Assembly (NCBI GenBank): GCA_902557935.1
Contig: CACECJ010000001.1
Coordinates: forward strand, 124,001-188,000
Direction: 5' to 3'
Length of the DNA: 64,000 nt
Origin: an uncultured Pelagibacteraceae bacterium
Lineage (GTDB): Bacteria; Pseudomonadota; Alphaproteobacteria; Pelagibacterales; Pelagibacteraceae
Within the stretch, counting starts at the first letter, position 1. Each line of letters begins with the position of its first letter. The notes under the pieces are model-generated. The model made no database searches. It was given only the letters and a program-made list of their open reading frames with translations, and was not told the DNA's origin. A program made the position numbers and the translations under genes. This document shows positions 8,298-19,654 of the stretch, piece after piece.

Positions 8298-8723
8298 ATG
8301 GCAAAAGAGATCACAGGGTATGTAAAACTTCAAATTAAAGGAGGTCAAGCAAATCCAGCACCTCCAGTTGGACCTGCTTTGGGCCAAAGAGGAATTAACA
8401 TAATGGAATTTTGTAAAGCGTTTAACGAGAAGACGAAAGCTTTTATGGGAAAACCTGTACCTGTAGTAATAACAGTCTATAAAGATAAAAAATTTGATTT
8501 TATTATTAAATCACCTCCGGCATCTCATTTTATCAGAGAGGCAGCAAAGTTAAAAAGTGGGTCAAGTGAGCCAGGAAGAGTAGTAGCAGGATCGATTACG
8601 ATGAAACAAGCCGAAGCGATTGCAAAAGAAAAAATGAAGGACCTTAATGCTTTTGATATTAAAGAGGCGACTAAAATAATTTGTGGATCAGCTAGATCAA
8701 TGGGTATTGAAGTAAAAGAATAA
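8298..8723 (+). CDS. rplK: 50S ribosomal protein L11
   Basis: L11 is part of the GTPase-associated centre of the 50S subunit. The flexible-linker Pro-rich block [21 protein letters not shown] (residues 20-40) is diagnostic. The C-terminal rRNA-binding domain ends with [11 protein letters not shown]. Its stop overlaps the rplA ATG by one base (TAATG). Confidence 0.99.
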   Translation: MAKEITGYVKLQIKGGQANPAPPVGPALGQRGINIMEFCKAFNEKTKAFMGKPVPVVITVYKDKKFDFIIKSPPASHFIREAAKLKSGSSEPGRVVAGSITMKQAEAIAKEKMKDLNAFDIKEATKIICGSARSMGIEVKE

Positions 8724-9409
8724 TGATAAAAAGATCAAAAAGATATAAAAATTTAAAGAAAACAATTGAGAAAGAAAAAAAGCTTTCTGTTAAGGATGTC
8801 TTAGAGTTAATTAAAAAAAATTCTAATGCAAAATTTGATGAGTCAATTGATGTATCCTTAAGAATAAACCTAAAACAATCTAAAGGGGGCGATCTAAGTC
8901 TAAGAACAGTCGTGAAGCTACCCAATGGTTCAGGAAAAAAAGAAAAAATAGCTGTTCTTTGTGAGCCTGATAAAACTTCTGATGCTAAAAAAAGTGGAGC
9001 AGATATTTTTGGCTCAGATGATTTGATAGAAAAAATTGCTTCTGGAAAATTTAATTTCACTAAATTAATTTGTACACCTGCAATGATGGGAAAAATAGGT
9101 AAACATGGAAAAGTTTTAGGACCAAAGGGTTTAATGCCTAATCCAAAACTTGGAACAGTTTCTGCCGATATAATTAAAGCTGTGAATGACATTAAAACTG
9201 GTTTAATTGAAATAAGAAACGATAAAGACGGAAATTTAGCCTCTACTATTGGAAGAAAAAGTTATTCAACTGAGAATCTTTTAGAGAATTTCAATCATTT
9301 TATAGATAGCATTAAAAAAGAAAAGCCCGATACAATTAAAGGTGAGTTCATAAAGAATACTTTTATAACATCAACTATGGGTATTTCTTATAAGGTAGGA
9401 GCAAGATAA
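8723..9409 (+). CDS. rplA: 50S ribosomal protein L1
   Basis: L1 forms the mobile L1 stalk that helps release tRNA from the E site. The conserved MGKIGKHGKVLGPKGLMPNPK signature region and the C-terminal TSTMGISYKV are intact. The length of 228 aa is normal. L1 autoregulates rplKA translation in other bacteria; the one-base overlap with rplK is compatible with translational coupling. Confidence 0.98.
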   Translation: MIKRSKRYKNLKKTIEKEKKLSVKDVLELIKKNSNAKFDESIDVSLRINLKQSKGGDLSLRTVVKLPNGSGKKEKIAVLCEPDKTSDAKKSGADIFGSDDLIEKIASGKFNFTKLICTPAMMGKIGKHGKVLGPKGLMPNPKLGTVSADIIKAVNDIKTGLIEIRNDKDGNLASTIGRKSYSTENLLENFNHFIDSIKKEKPDTIKGEFIKNTFITSTMGISYKVGAR

Positions 9410-9413
9410 TCTT

Positions 9414-9926
9414 ATGATGAGTAAAGACGCTAAAAAAAGCTACGTAGAAGAGATGAAAAAAAACTTTAATGCCAATGAATCAGTAATGATAGCGCAATAT
9501 CAAGGATTAAACGTAAACGAGCTTGATGCACTTAGAAAAGAACTTAGAGAAAAAGGAATATTATTCAAAATTACAAAAAATAGAATTACTAAAATCGCTA
9601 TCAAAGAAACTCCAAAAAAAGATCTTGAAAAATATTTCGTAGGCCCCACAGCTGCAGCTATATCTTCTGATCCTATTTCAACAGCAAAAATTTTAACAAA
9701 ATTTTCTAAATCAAATAACAAACTAAAAATCGTTGCAGGATTCATGGATGGCAAGGTTTTAGACGAAAAAGAGGTGTCTATAATAGCCACACTTCCATCT
9801 TTAGAGGAGGCGAGGGCTAAAATTGTAGGTATTTTGGCCTCACCTGCGCAAAAATTAGTGAGTATTTTACTTGCACCTGGCTCAAAAATTGCTAATTTAG
9901 CGCGCGCAAAGAGTTTAAAAAACTAA
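9414..9926 (+). CDS. rplJ: 50S ribosomal protein L10
   Basis: L10 anchors L7/L12 dimers to the 50S stalk base. The protein has the N-terminal rRNA-binding domain (MIAQYQGLNVNELDALRKELRE, then KITKNRI) and the C-terminal helix that carries L7/L12. Two consecutive ATG codons are present at 9414 and 9417; either may be used. There is no room for a long autogenous L10 leader, since rplA ends 4 bp before. Confidence 0.97.
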   Translation: MMSKDAKKSYVEEMKKNFNANESVMIAQYQGLNVNELDALRKELREKGILFKITKNRITKIAIKETPKKDLEKYFVGPTAAAISSDPISTAKILTKFSKSNNKLKIVAGFMDGKVLDEKEVSIIATLPSLEEARAKIVGILASPAQKLVSILLAPGSKIANLARAKSLKN

Positions 9927-9941
9927 TTCATAGGATACACA

Positions 9942-10313
9942 ATGGCAGATTTAAATAAAATTATAGACGAGCTTTCAACTTTGACTGTAGTAGAAGCTGC
10001 GGAGCTTTCAAAACAACTAGAGGAAAAATGGGGAGTTACGGCAGCAGCTCCAGTAGCAGCAGCACCAGCAGGAGGTGCAGCAGCACCAGCAGGTGAAGAA
10101 AAGTCAGAATTTTCACTTTTTTTAACGGCAGCTGGAGATAAAAAAATTAATGTTATCAAAGAGGTCAGGGCAATTACTGGTTTAGGATTAAAAGAGGCTA
10201 AAGATTTGGTAGAGGGTGCACCAAAAGAGATTAAAAGCGGTGTAGCCAAAAAAGATGCTGAAGAATTTAAGAAAAAACTTGAAGCAGCCGGAGCCAAAAT
10301 AGAATTAAAGTAA
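9942..10313 (+). CDS. rplL: 50S ribosomal protein L7/L12
   Basis: The N-terminal dimerisation helix pair ([26 protein letters not shown]) is followed by an Ala/Pro hinge (residues about 33-52). The globular factor-binding domain comes next ([24 protein letters not shown]...). L7/L12 recruits translational GTPases. The hinge is a run of GCA/CCA repeats. A strong hairpin with a T run follows, just before rpoB. Confidence 0.98.
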   Translation: MADLNKIIDELSTLTVVEAAELSKQLEEKWGVTAAAPVAAAPAGGAAAPAGEEKSEFSLFLTAAGDKKINVIKEVRAITGLGLKEAKDLVEGAPKEIKSGVAKKDAEEFKKKLEAAGAKIELK

Positions 10314-10330
10314 ATAAAATTTAAGGCGTA

Positions 10331-10370
10331 ATTTTATTGTAAGCTGATCCTTGCAATAAAATTTTTTTAT
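10331..10370 (+). terminator. Attenuator-like hairpin between rplL and rpoB
   Basis: ATTTTATTGTAAG (10331-10343) pairs over 13 positions with CTTGCAATAAAAT (10350-10362), with one G-T pair and a 6-nt loop CTGATC. A run of seven T bases follows. This is an intrinsic-terminator shape placed between ribosomal protein genes and rpoB. A partial terminator in the same position in Escherichia coli lowers rpoBC output relative to rplJL. Confidence 0.8.
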
Positions 10371-10375
10371 ATTTG

Positions 10376-13300
10376 ATGCAATTATCTTTTACTCAAAAGA
10401 AAAATATTAGAAGAAACTTTGGAAAACTTGTAGAAGGTTTATCAATACCAAATCTTATTGAAGTTCAAAAGAATTCTTATAACGAATTTTTAGAATCAAA
10501 ATCACTTAATGAACAATTATCGGATTTATCAAAAGGTATTGATAAAGTATTCAAAAGTATTTTTCCGATCGAAGATGGTAATGATAAATCTACACTAGAA
10601 TACATTTCATATAAATTAGAAAAACCAAAATTTGATGTAATAGAGTGTAAACAAAGAAGTCTATCATATTCGGCATCCCTAAAGGCTAACTTGAGATTAG
10701 TAGTTTATGATATTGATGCAGAAAATAACACTAAACAAATTTTATCGGCAAAAGAGCAAGAAGTCTTCATAGGTGATTTACCTTTGATGACTCCAAGCGC
10801 AACGTTTATAACAAATGGTGTAGAGAGAGTAGTAGTCAACCAAATGCATAGAAGTCCTGGAGTTTTTTTTGATCATGATAAAGGCAAAACTCATGCTAGC
10901 GGTAAACTTCTTTTTAACTGCAGAATTATACCTAGCAGAGGTTCTTGGTTAGATTTTGAATTTGATCCAAAAGATATTTTATATTTTAGAATTGACAGAA
11001 AGAAAAAACTTCCCATTACTACAATATTGTTCGCTCTTGGATATTCCAAAGAAAAAATTATTGAAACGTTTTATACCACAAATAAATTCACATATGACTC
11101 TACCAATAAAAATTGGGTGACAGATTTTGATCCAGAAAATTTTAAAAGACCGATAAAACTGTCTTTTGACTTGATAGACGCAAAAAATAGTAAAAAAGTT
11201 TTATCAAAGGGAGAAAAGTTAAATATAGTTATCGCAAGAAAACTTTTTGAAAAAGGCTTAAAGACAATTTGTGTAGCAAACGAATATTTAATCGGAAGAT
11301 ATCTGGCAAAAGAAGTAAAAGATAAAAATGGTGAAATTATAGTTGGAACAGGATTTGATATTACCGAAGAACAATTGAGTAAGATTATTAATCAAGAAGA
11401 AAGAAACCTTTTTGTAGCGAACATTGATCCAATAAATAAAGGCCCATATATTCTTGAAACTTTGAAAATAGAAAAAAATTTTAATAAAGCGGATGCTTTA
11501 AATGATATTTATAAAGTATTACGTCCAGGTGAGGCGCCATCTTTAGAAATAGCTGAAGAAATATTTAATAATCTTTACTTTAAAAAAGAAAGGTATGATT
11601 TATCAGAAGTTGGTAGGGTTAAATTAAATTCAAAATTAAATTTAAACACTAGCTCAAAAAAAACGATCCTAGATACAAATGATATAGTATCAATTATAAA
11701 ATTTATGTTAGATTTAAGAGACGGAAAAGGGGAAGTCGATGATATTGATCATCTCGGAAATAGAAGAGTGAGATCAGTAGGCGAATTAGTGGAAAATCAA
11801 TTTAGAATAGGTTTACTAAGAATGGAAAGAACTGTTAAAGAAAAAATGTCTACTTTCTTAGAAATTGAGTCTGCGATGCCTCAAGATTTGATAAACGCTA
11901 AACCAATAACAACTTCTTTGAAAGATTTTTTTGCAACTTCTCAACTCTCGCAATTCATGGACCAAACAAATCCATTATCAGAGATTACTCATAAGAGAAG
12001 AGTTTCTGCATTAGGACCAGGCGGACTTACAAGAGAAAGAGCTGGTTTTGAGGTAAGAGATGTCCATCCAACTCATTATGGAAGAATTTGTCCAATTGAG
12101 ACTCCGGAGGGCCCAAACATAGGTTTAATTAACAGTTTAGCCACTTATTGTAGAGTAAACAAGTTTGGTTATATAGAAAGTCCCTATAAAAAAGTTCTTA
12201 ACGGAAAAGTAACTCAAGAAATAAAATATTTATCAGCAATCGAAGAAGAAAAATATACAATTGCTCAGGCCAATTCTAGCTTAAATAAAGATGGTTCATT
12301 TACGGAGGAACTGGTTGCTTGTAGAAAAAATTTAAATTTTGAATTAGCAAATAGAGATAATATTGATTTTATAGACGTTTCTCCAAAACAATTAGTTTCA
12401 GTGGCAGCAGCTTTAATTCCTTTTCTAGAAAATGATGATGCTAACCGAGCATTAATGGGATCCAACATGATGCGTCAGGCTGTTCCTTTACTTAAACCGG
12501 AGTCACCTTTAGTTGGTACAGGAATTGAGTCAGATGTAGCTTTGGACTCTGGTGTAACAATCGTTGCAAAGAGAAATGGTTTAGTAGACAAAATTGATGG
12601 TAAGAGAATAGTTGTAAAAGCCACAGAAGTTACAGATTTATCACAATCAGCTGTAGATATATATAATTTATCTAAATTTCAAAGGTCTAATCAAAATACT
12701 TGTATTAATCAAAAACCACTGGTTAAAGTTGGAGACAAAATTAAAAAAGGGGATATTATTGCCGATGGACCTGCAACAAAACTAGGGGAACTTGCACTTG
12801 GTAAAAATGTTACCGTAGCATTCATGCCGTGGCAAGGGTACAATTTTGAAGACTCAATATTAATTTCTGAGAGGTGTGTGACCGATGATGTGTTTACTTC
12901 AGTACATATAGAAGAGTACGAGTCTATGGCACGAGATACAAAATTGGGAGCTGAAGAAATAACAAGAGATATTCCAAATGTAAGTGAAGAAAGTTTAAGA
13001 AATTTAGATGAGTCTGGGATCGTGTATGTAGGAGCCGAGGTGAAACCTGGAGACATATTGGTTGGAAAAGTAACACCTAAAAGCGAAACATCCTCTAGTC
13101 CTGAAGAAAAGCTTTTAAGATCCATTTTTGGAGAAAAGGCCACTGATGTAAGAGATTCATCACTTAAATTACCCTCAGGAAGCGCAGGAGTTGTTATTGA
13201 TGTAAGAGTTTTTAATAGACATGGTATAGAAAAAGATGAGCGCTCTATCGCAATAGAAAGGGCGGAAATAGAGTCCGTCCAAGAAGATAAAAAAGTTGAG

Positions 13301-14467
13301 GAAGAAATATTAAACAGAAATATAAAGTTAAGAGCTATCGATCTATTGAACGGACAAAGTATCAATAAACAATTTAAGGATTTGAAAACAGGAACAACGC
13401 TAAACAAAAATGATTTAGAAAGTTTCTCTCTGAAAGATGTATGGAAGATTTCATTCCAAAAAGATGAAATAAACGCAAATTTAGAAAAATTAAAAAATCA
13501 ATTTGATAATGCATCTAGCGATATAACGATAAGATTTGAAGATAAAGTCTCAAAAATTCAGCAAGGAGATGATTTACTTCCGACAGTTATGAAGGTAGTG
13601 AAGGTATTTGTTGCTGTAAAAAGAAGACTGATGCCTGGAGACAAAATGGCAGGACGACATGGAAATAAGGGTGTAGTTAGTAAAATAGTGCCAGTTGAAG
13701 ACATGCCTTACATGGAGAGCGGTAAACCAGTTGATATCGTATTAAATCCCCTTGGTGTTCCAAGTAGAATGAATGTTGGACAAATTTTAGAAACTCACCT
13801 GGGTTGGTCTTGTTCAGAACTTGGTGATCAAATTAAAAAACATTTAAAAAACTTTGATAAAGAGATCGAAAGTATAAAAAATAAACTAAAAGATATTTAT
13901 GGAGAGAAATATTATAACGATGTTATCTCAAAATTATCTAATAAAGAAGTTGCAGAGTTAGTTCAAAATATTTCTAATGGTGTGCCTATAGCCACCCCGG
14001 TATTTGATGGAGCTAGTACTAAAGATATTACAGAAATGTTAAACTTAGCTAAACTTCCTAATAGTGGTCAGACGCATTTATGGAATGGTCAAACAGGCGA
14101 GAGATTTGATCGACCTGTTACTGTTGGTATTATTTATATGTTAAAACTAAATCATTTAGTTGAAGACAAAATTCACGCTAGATCTACCGGCCCTTACAGT
14201 TTAGTTACTCAACAACCTTTAGGTGGTAAGGCTCAACTAGGTGGACAAAGATTTGGAGAAATGGAAGTGTGGGCTTTAGAGGCTTATGGTGCTTCTTACA
14301 CGTTACAAGAAATTTTGACTGTTAAGTCAGATGATGTTGCGGGAAGAACAAAAGTTTACGAAACTATAGTTAAAGGCAACAATAATTTTGAGTCTGGTGT
14401 CCCTGAGTCATTCAACGTTTTAGTAAAAGAAATAAGAGCTTTAGGATTAAATATTGAATTAAATTAA
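10376..14467 (+). CDS. rpoB: DNA-directed RNA polymerase subunit beta
   Basis: The beta subunit forms one pincer of the polymerase. The rifampicin-pocket region reads [29 protein letters not shown] with sensitive-type residues. The catalytic-site [12 protein letters not shown] block and the C-terminal [18 protein letters not shown] block are complete. It is about 1363 aa, typical for alphaproteobacteria. The ORF track begins at TTG 10373, but the next codon is ATG (10376, MQLSFTQKK), which I prefer. It lies 13 bp after the attenuator hairpin and 2 bp before rpoC. Confidence 0.99.
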   Translation: MQLSFTQKKNIRRNFGKLVEGLSIPNLIEVQKNSYNEFLESKSLNEQLSDLSKGIDKVFKSIFPIEDGNDKSTLEYISYKLEKPKFDVIECKQRSLSYSASLKANLRLVVYDIDAENNTKQILSAKEQEVFIGDLPLMTPSATFITNGVERVVVNQMHRSPGVFFDHDKGKTHASGKLLFNCRIIPSRGSWLDFEFDPKDILYFRIDRKKKLPITTILFALGYSKEKIIETFYTTNKFTYDSTNKNWVTDFDPENFKRPIKLSFDLIDAKNSKKVLSKGEKLNIVIARKLFEKGLKTICVANEYLIGRYLAKEVKDKNGEIIVGTGFDITEEQLSKIINQEERNLFVANIDPINKGPYILETLKIEKNFNKADALNDIYKVLRPGEAPSLEIAEEIFNNLYFKKERYDLSEVGRVKLNSKLNLNTSSKKTILDTNDIVSIIKFMLDLRDGKGEVDDIDHLGNRRVRSVGELVENQFRIGLLRMERTVKEKMSTFLEIESAMPQDLINAKPITTSLKDFFATSQLSQFMDQTNPLSEITHKRRVSALGPGGLTRERAGFEVRDVHPTHYGRICPIETPEGPNIGLINSLATYCRVNKFGYIESPYKKVLNGKVTQEIKYLSAIEEEKYTIAQANSSLNKDGSFTEELVACRKNLNFELANRDNIDFIDVSPKQLVSVAAALIPFLENDDANRALMGSNMMRQAVPLLKPESPLVGTGIESDVALDSGVTIVAKRNGLVDKIDGKRIVVKATEVTDLSQSAVDIYNLSKFQRSNQNTCINQKPLVKVGDKIKKGDIIADGPATKLGELALGKNVTVAFMPWQGYNFEDSILISERCVTDDVFTSVHIEEYESMARDTKLGAEEITRDIPNVSEESLRNLDESGIVYVGAEVKPGDILVGKVTPKSETSSSPEEKLLRSIFGEKATDVRDSSLKLPSGSAGVVIDVRVFNRHGIEKDERSIAIERAEIESVQEDKKVEEEILNRNIKLRAIDLLNGQSINKQFKDLKTGTTLNKNDLESFSLKDVWKISFQKDEINANLEKLKNQFDNASSDITIRFEDKVSKIQQGDDLLPTVMKVVKVFVAVKRRLMPGDKMAGRHGNKGVVSKIVPVEDMPYMESGKPVDIVLNPLGVPSRMNVGQILETHLGWSCSELGDQIKKHLKNFDKEIESIKNKLKDIYGEKYYNDVISKLSNKEVAELVQNISNGVPIATPVFDGASTKDITEMLNLAKLPNSGQTHLWNGQTGERFDRPVTVGIIYMLKLNHLVEDKIHARSTGPYSLVTQQPLGGKAQLGGQRFGEMEVWALEAYGASYTLQEILTVKSDDVAGRTKVYETIVKGNNNFESGVPESFNVLVKEIRALGLNIELN

Positions 14468-14469
14468 AT

Positions 14470-17400
14470 ATGGAAAAAAATATTACAAAAAATTTTGATA
14501 ATCAAAATATACAAGAAAACAATTTTGACAGTATAAAGATAACTCTAGCAAGTCCTGAAAAGATCAAATCTTGGTCATACGGTGAAATAAAAAAACCAGA
14601 AACAATTAACTATAGAACATTTAGACCAGAAAAAGATGGGCTATTTTGCTCAAGAATCTTCGGACCAGTTAAAGATTATGAATGCTTATGCGGTAAATAT
14701 AAAAGAATGAAATTTAGAGGGATAATTTGTGAAAAATGTGGTGTTGAGGTAACAAAATCTAATGTTAGAAGAGAAAGAATGGGCCATATTGATCTTGCAT
14801 GTCCAGTAGCCCATATTTGGTTTTTGAAATCACTACCTAGCAGAATATCTTTAGCTATAGACATGAAACTTAAAGAGGTTGAAAAAGTTTTATATTTTGA
14901 GAGTTTTATTGTAATTGAACCTGGTTTAACGACTTTAAAAAAAGGTCAATTGATATCAGAGGAGGGTTTGCTTAAAGCACAAGAGGAATTCGGAGAGGAT
15001 GCATTTTCTGCAGGTATTGGAGCTGAGGCAGTAAGAGAAATTCTTGTTAACCTGGATCTTAAAAAAGAACAAAAAAAATTAAGAGACGCATTAAAAGAGA
15101 TTAAATCTAAGGTAACTGAGGAAAGAACTATAAAAAGATTGAAATTAATCGAGTCATTTATTTCATCAGGAAACAAGCCTGAGTGGATGATTTTAACTTC
15201 AGTGCCAGTTATTCCGCCAGAATTAAGACCTTTAGTTCCACTTGATGGAGGTAGATTTGCAACTTCTGACTTAAATGATTTGTATAGAAGAGTAATAAAT
15301 AGAAATAATAGATTAAAAAGATTATTAGATTTAAAAGCACCAGATATAATTGTGAGAAATGAAAAAAGAATGCTTCAAGAGTCAGTTGATGCATTATTTG
15401 ACAATGGAAGAAGAGGAAGAGTAATAACTGGTACCGGCAAAAGACCATTAAAATCTTTGGCCGAGATGCTCAAGGGTAAACAGGGAAGATTTAGACAAAA
15501 TTTATTAGGAAAAAGAGTTGATTACTCTGGAAGATCAGTAATAGTTGTTGGGCCGGAGTTAAAACTTCATCAATGTGGTTTACCAAAAAAAATGGCATTA
15601 GAGTTATTCAAACCTTTTTTATATGCCAGATTAGATAAACTTGGATTAGCGACAACTATTAAACAGGCCAAGAGACTTGTTGAAAAAGAAAAGAGTGAGG
15701 TTTGGGACTCTCTTGAACATATTATCAGAGAACATCCGATTTTATTGAATAGGGCCCCAACTCTTCATAGATTGGGAGTGCAAGCATTTGAAGCAAAATT
15801 AATAGAGGGTAATGCAATTGAACTTCATCCGCTTGTATGTGCTGCTTTTAACGCAGACTTTGATGGTGATCAAATGGCCGTACATATTCCTTTAAGTTTA
15901 GAAGCACAACTTGAGGCAAGAGTATTAATGATGTCAACTAATAATATTTTGAGTCCCTCAAATGGAAAACCAATAATTGTACCAAGTCAGGATATTGTTT
16001 TAGGTATATATTACCTTTCACAGGCAGCAGATAATGAAAAAGAAACTAAAGGTATTTTTTCAAGCGTTGAGGAAATAGAGCAAGCTCTCGAAAATAAATC
16101 GATAAGCTTGCACTCTAAGATTATATCTACATTTAGAACCATTGATAACGACGGACATGAAGTGATAGAAAAATATACAAGTACAGCTGGAAGATTTTTA
16201 CTTTCAAATATTTTACCTCAAAATAAGAATATTAAATTTAGCTTAGTTAATAAACTCTTAACTAAAAAAAACGTATCAGAAGTTATAGATACAATTTTTA
16301 GATATTGTGGACAAAAAGAGACTGTAATTTTTTGTGACAGAATAAAAACACTTGGTTTTAAACATGCTTTCAAGGCCGGAATTTCTTTTGGAAAAGATGA
16401 TTTAATAATTCCAAAAACAAAAGAAAACTTAATTAATAATACTAAAAAACAAATAGAAGAATTCGAGAAACAATATTCTGATGGACTAATAACAAGAGGG
16501 GAAAAATATAATAAAGTAGTTGATATTTGGTCAAAATGCACTGACACAGTCGCTAACGAGATGATGAAAGAAATTTCATCTGCAGAAAAAACTTATGACA
16601 ATGATAGAATTGAAACAAATTCAGTGTTTATGATGGCTGACTCTGGAGCAAGAGGATCTCAAGCTCAAATGAAACAGTTAGCAGGTATGAGAGGACTAAT
16701 TGCAAAACCTTCAGGTGAAATTATAGAAACGCCAATTATTTCAAATTTTAAAGAAGGGCTTACTGTATTAGAATACTTTAACTCCACTCATGGAGCAAGA
16801 AAAGGTCTTGCTGATACAGCTTTAAAAACAGCTAACTCTGGATATTTAACAAGAAGATTATGTGATGTTGCGCAAGATGTTCAAATTACTAAAAAAGAGT
16901 GCGACTGCAAAACGAAATCTTCAGTAACTATTTCTGAAATAATTGAAGGTGGAAATATTTTAGTAAGTTTATCAGAACGGGTTTTGGGTAGAGTTATAGC
17001 AGAAAATATAAAAAATCCTGTAACTGGTGAAGTTATTATTAAAAAAGAAAAATTAATAGATGAAAATGATTGTGAAAAAATTGATGCTGCAGGTGTAAAA
17101 TCAGTAAATGTTTATTCAGTAATTACCTGTGGTTCTACTAGAGGTGTTTGTGCAATGAGTTATGGAAGAGATTTAGCTAGAGGTAAGCTTGTTAGTGTTG
17201 GTGAAGCTGTAGGAATGATCGCTGCACAATCGATAGGAGAACCAGGAACACAATTAACTATGAGAACGTTCCACGTTGGTGGCACAGCTCAAATTAAAGA
17301 AGAATCTCAAATTATTTCTCAAACTAAAGGAAAACTTAATATCATTAATAAAAATCTTATTGAAGACTCAAAAAAGAATATAATTGTTATGGGTAGAAAT

Positions 17401-18654
17401 ACACAATTAAGTATTGAAGATGAAAACGGGAGACAATTAGCAATCTATAAAGTTAACTATGGGTCAAAATTATTTTTTAAAGATGGAGATACAATTGATA
17501 AAGGAAAAAAAATAGCAGAATGGGATCCATACACTTTACCAGTAATCGCAGAAACTGGAGGAATAGTTAATTATATGGATCTAATGGAAGGAAGTTCTTT
17601 AACTGAAACTCTAGACGATGCAACAGGTTTATCATCTAAGTCTGTAACAGATTGGAAATCCTCTTCTAAAAACTCTGAACTAAAACCAAGAATAACACTT
17701 AGAAATGAAAAAGGTGAGATAATTAAAAAAGCTGATGGAAATGAAGCTAGATACTATCTTGTTCCTGATACAATTTTATCTGTTAAAGACGGTCAAAAAA
17801 TATCTGCAGGAGATGTTCTTGCTAGACTACCAAAAGAAACTTCAAAAACAAAAGACATAACGGGAGGATTACCAAGAGTCGCTGAATTATTTGAGGCAAG
17901 AAGGCCTAAAGATAGTGCGATAATTGCTGAAAATGATGGAGTTATTCAATTTGGAAAAGAAGTAAGAGGTAAACAAAAAGTATCAATTGTATCCTCGAAT
18001 GGAGAAACATCTAACTATCTTATTCCTAAAGGCAAACACGTAAACTTTAATCAAGGTGAGAAGATTAAAAAAGGAGAGTACCTATTAGATGGTAGTCCAG
18101 CTCCACACGACATATTAAGAATTTTAGGTGTAGAAAAATTAACGGAGTATTTTGTCACTGAAGTTCAAGAAGTATATAGACTTCAAGGAGTGGTAATTAA
18201 TGACAAGCATATAGAGACAATTGTCCGACAAATGCTAAAACGTGTTGAAGTTAAGGATCCAGGAGACTCAGATCTTTTAGTTGGAGAAGTTATTGACCTA
18301 CTCGAAATAAATAATATTAATGATAAATTAAGAGAGGAAAAGCAGAAACCAGCAACTTTTGAACGAGTGCTTTTAGGTATTACTAAAGCATCTCTTCAAA
18401 CTAATTCATTTATATCAGCCGCTTCATTCCAAGAAACAACAAGAGTATTAACTGATGCCTCAATAAAAGGAAAAACTGATACATTGGAAGGCCTTAAAGA
18501 GAATGTGATAGTTGGAAGACTGGTTCCAGCTGGAACAGGTTTAACAAAAATTGAGTGGGATAAACAAGCTAGAGAGCAAGATAAAGCAAGATTAGAAGAA
18601 TTAAAAAAACAGGAGCTAAAAGCCACAGCTACAGCGCCTGAACAGACAGTATAA
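14470..18654 (+). CDS. rpoC: DNA-directed RNA polymerase subunit beta'
   Basis: The catalytic Mg-binding loop [15 protein letters not shown] is intact. The N-terminal zinc site reads CLCGK...CEKCG. The bridge and trigger-loop region ends in [18 protein letters not shown]. The length of 1394 aa fits alphaproteobacteria. The second zinc site is unusual. The family pattern C-x6-C-x2-C appears here as [11 protein letters not shown], so the last Cys is Ser, while the upstream first ligand region has two Cys (ECDC). The C-terminus has a short Lys/Ala tail. rpoC ends the upstream transcription block; a promoter for rpsL follows. Confidence 0.99.
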   Translation: MEKNITKNFDNQNIQENNFDSIKITLASPEKIKSWSYGEIKKPETINYRTFRPEKDGLFCSRIFGPVKDYECLCGKYKRMKFRGIICEKCGVEVTKSNVRRERMGHIDLACPVAHIWFLKSLPSRISLAIDMKLKEVEKVLYFESFIVIEPGLTTLKKGQLISEEGLLKAQEEFGEDAFSAGIGAEAVREILVNLDLKKEQKKLRDALKEIKSKVTEERTIKRLKLIESFISSGNKPEWMILTSVPVIPPELRPLVPLDGGRFATSDLNDLYRRVINRNNRLKRLLDLKAPDIIVRNEKRMLQESVDALFDNGRRGRVITGTGKRPLKSLAEMLKGKQGRFRQNLLGKRVDYSGRSVIVVGPELKLHQCGLPKKMALELFKPFLYARLDKLGLATTIKQAKRLVEKEKSEVWDSLEHIIREHPILLNRAPTLHRLGVQAFEAKLIEGNAIELHPLVCAAFNADFDGDQMAVHIPLSLEAQLEARVLMMSTNNILSPSNGKPIIVPSQDIVLGIYYLSQAADNEKETKGIFSSVEEIEQALENKSISLHSKIISTFRTIDNDGHEVIEKYTSTAGRFLLSNILPQNKNIKFSLVNKLLTKKNVSEVIDTIFRYCGQKETVIFCDRIKTLGFKHAFKAGISFGKDDLIIPKTKENLINNTKKQIEEFEKQYSDGLITRGEKYNKVVDIWSKCTDTVANEMMKEISSAEKTYDNDRIETNSVFMMADSGARGSQAQMKQLAGMRGLIAKPSGEIIETPIISNFKEGLTVLEYFNSTHGARKGLADTALKTANSGYLTRRLCDVAQDVQITKKECDCKTKSSVTISEIIEGGNILVSLSERVLGRVIAENIKNPVTGEVIIKKEKLIDENDCEKIDAAGVKSVNVYSVITCGSTRGVCAMSYGRDLARGKLVSVGEAVGMIAAQSIGEPGTQLTMRTFHVGGTAQIKEESQIISQTKGKLNIINKNLIEDSKKNIIVMGRNTQLSIEDENGRQLAIYKVNYGSKLFFKDGDTIDKGKKIAEWDPYTLPVIAETGGIVNYMDLMEGSSLTETLDDATGLSSKSVTDWKSSSKNSELKPRITLRNEKGEIIKKADGNEARYYLVPDTILSVKDGQKISAGDVLARLPKETSKTKDITGGLPRVAELFEARRPKDSAIIAENDGVIQFGKEVRGKQKVSIVSSNGETSNYLIPKGKHVNFNQGEKIKKGEYLLDGSPAPHDILRILGVEKLTEYFVTEVQEVYRLQGVVINDKHIETIVRQMLKRVEVKDPGDSDLLVGEVIDLLEINNINDKLREEKQKPATFERVLLGITKASLQTNSFISAASFQETTRVLTDASIKGKTDTLEGLKENVIVGRLVPAGTGLTKIEWDKQAREQDKARLEELKKQELKATATAPEQTV

Positions 18655-18678
18655 TAGTTCATCAAAATTCAAAAAATA

Positions 18679-18706
18679 TTGACATTTGTAAATTCAATGT
18701 TAGTTT
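18679..18706 (+). promoter_or_regulatory. Promoter for rpsL-rpsG-fusA-S10 block
   Basis: A perfect -35 TTGACA (18679-18684) is followed after 16 bp by an extended -10 (TGT-TAGTTT, -10 hexamer at 18701-18706). It stands in the 145-bp gap between rpoC and rpsL, one of the larger gaps in the ribosomal array. The predicted start near 18713 leaves an 85-90 nt leader. Confidence 0.65.
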
Positions 18707-18722
18707 ACGGCACATTTTGAAT

Positions 18723-18781
18723 GTTAGAAGTAAGGTCTATTATAACCTTAAACACTAACTAAAATAACTCCGATCTTACTT
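18723..18781 (+). promoter_or_regulatory. Structured 5' leader of rpsL mRNA
   Basis: GTTAG (18723) and CTAAC (18755) flank an inner stem TAAGGT/ACCTTA (18731-18736 with 18745-18750, loop CTATTATA). Together they form a two-part hairpin. An alternative pairing AAGTAAG (18728) with CTTACTT (18775) would compete with it. Such competing stems fit an autoregulatory ribosomal-protein leader. The ligand is unknown and no thermodynamic calculation was made. Confidence 0.45.
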
Positions 18782-18799
18782 TCAATTCAAAATAATATT

Positions 18800-19171
18800 A
18801 TGCCAACAATTAATCAGTTGATTAAAAAAAGTAGAGTTAAGCCTATTGCCAGAAACAAGGTACCTGCGCTTGAAAAACAGCCACTGAAAAGGGGTGTTTG
18901 TGTTAAAGTTTATACGACAACTCCAAAAAAACCTAACTCTGCTTTAAGAAAAGTAGCAAGAGTAAGATTGTCTAATGGATTTGAAGTTACAGCCTATATT
19001 CCAGGGGAGGGCCACAACCTTCAGGAACACTCAGTTGTTCTGCTAAGAGGTGGAAGAGTTAAAGATTTACCCGGTGTTAGATATCATATTTTAAGAGGAA
19101 ATCTAGATACCCAAGGTGTAGCAAATCGAAAACAAAGAAGATCATTGTACGGAGCTAAAAAACCAAAATAA
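18800..19171 (+). CDS. rpsL: 30S ribosomal protein S12
   Basis: S12 sits at the decoding centre. The signature [18 protein letters not shown] and the second loop [11 protein letters not shown] are intact, with the Lys residues that correspond to streptomycin-sensitive positions. The length of 123 aa is normal. It is the first gene of the str-type cluster, behind its own promoter, and rpsG follows after 6 bp. Confidence 0.99.
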   Translation: MPTINQLIKKSRVKPIARNKVPALEKQPLKRGVCVKVYTTTPKKPNSALRKVARVRLSNGFEVTAYIPGEGHNLQEHSVVLLRGGRVKDLPGVRYHILRGNLDTQGVANRKQRRSLYGAKKPK

Positions 19172-19177
19172 TTATTT

Positions 19178-19648
19178 ATGTCCAGAAAAAGAAAAGCTCC
19201 AGTGAGAAAAGTTTATCCTGATCCAAGATATCACTCTCAAGTAATTTCAAAATTTATTAATTCAATTATGTATGATGGTAAAAGATCAACTGCAGAAAAA
19301 ATTTTATACGATGCGCTTGATAAAATAAAATCTAAAAATAACGAAGACCCTTTAAAAATTTTTAATACTGCTATAGGAAATGTAAAACCTAATTTAGAAT
19401 GCAGATCAAGGAGAGTTGGTGGAGCTACCTACCAAGTCCCGGTTGAAGTAAAACCAAAAAGAGCTCAAGCCTTAGCACTTAGATGGATTATGGATGCAAC
19501 ACGAAAAAGAAAAAATAAAACTATGGCTGATAAACTCTTTGCAGAAATTTTAGATGCTTCTCAGAACAAAGGATCAGCAATAAAAAAAAGAGAGGATACA
19601 CATAAAATGGCAGAGGCTAACAAAGCTTTTGCTCACTTTAGGTGGTAA
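19178..19648 (+). CDS. rpsG: 30S ribosomal protein S7
   Basis: S7 nucleates assembly of the 30S head. The N-terminus [17 protein letters not shown] and the central [23 protein letters not shown] block are diagnostic. The length of 156 aa is normal. In Escherichia coli S7 is the translational repressor of the str operon, so it is the natural candidate ligand for the structured leader upstream; this is inference. Confidence 0.99.
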   Translation: MSRKRKAPVRKVYPDPRYHSQVISKFINSIMYDGKRSTAEKILYDALDKIKSKNNEDPLKIFNTAIGNVKPNLECRSRRVGGATYQVPVEVKPKRAQALALRWIMDATRKRKNKTMADKLFAEILDASQNKGSAIKKREDTHKMAEANKAFAHFRW

Positions 19649-19654
19649 AAATAA

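Noticed and set aside
8692-9192. 166-aa reverse ORF over rplA
   Set aside because: It is an antisense shadow of L1, with Phe/Leu/Ser-rich composition typical of the reverse of Lys-rich genes.
10020-10095. GCA/CCA repeat as a mobile or regulatory repeat
   Set aside because: It encodes the Ala/Pro hinge of L7/L12 and is ordinary coding repetition.
12709-13407. 232-aa reverse ORF inside rpoB
   Set aside because: It lies wholly antisense to the strongly conserved rpoB coding sequence and has no recognisable domain.
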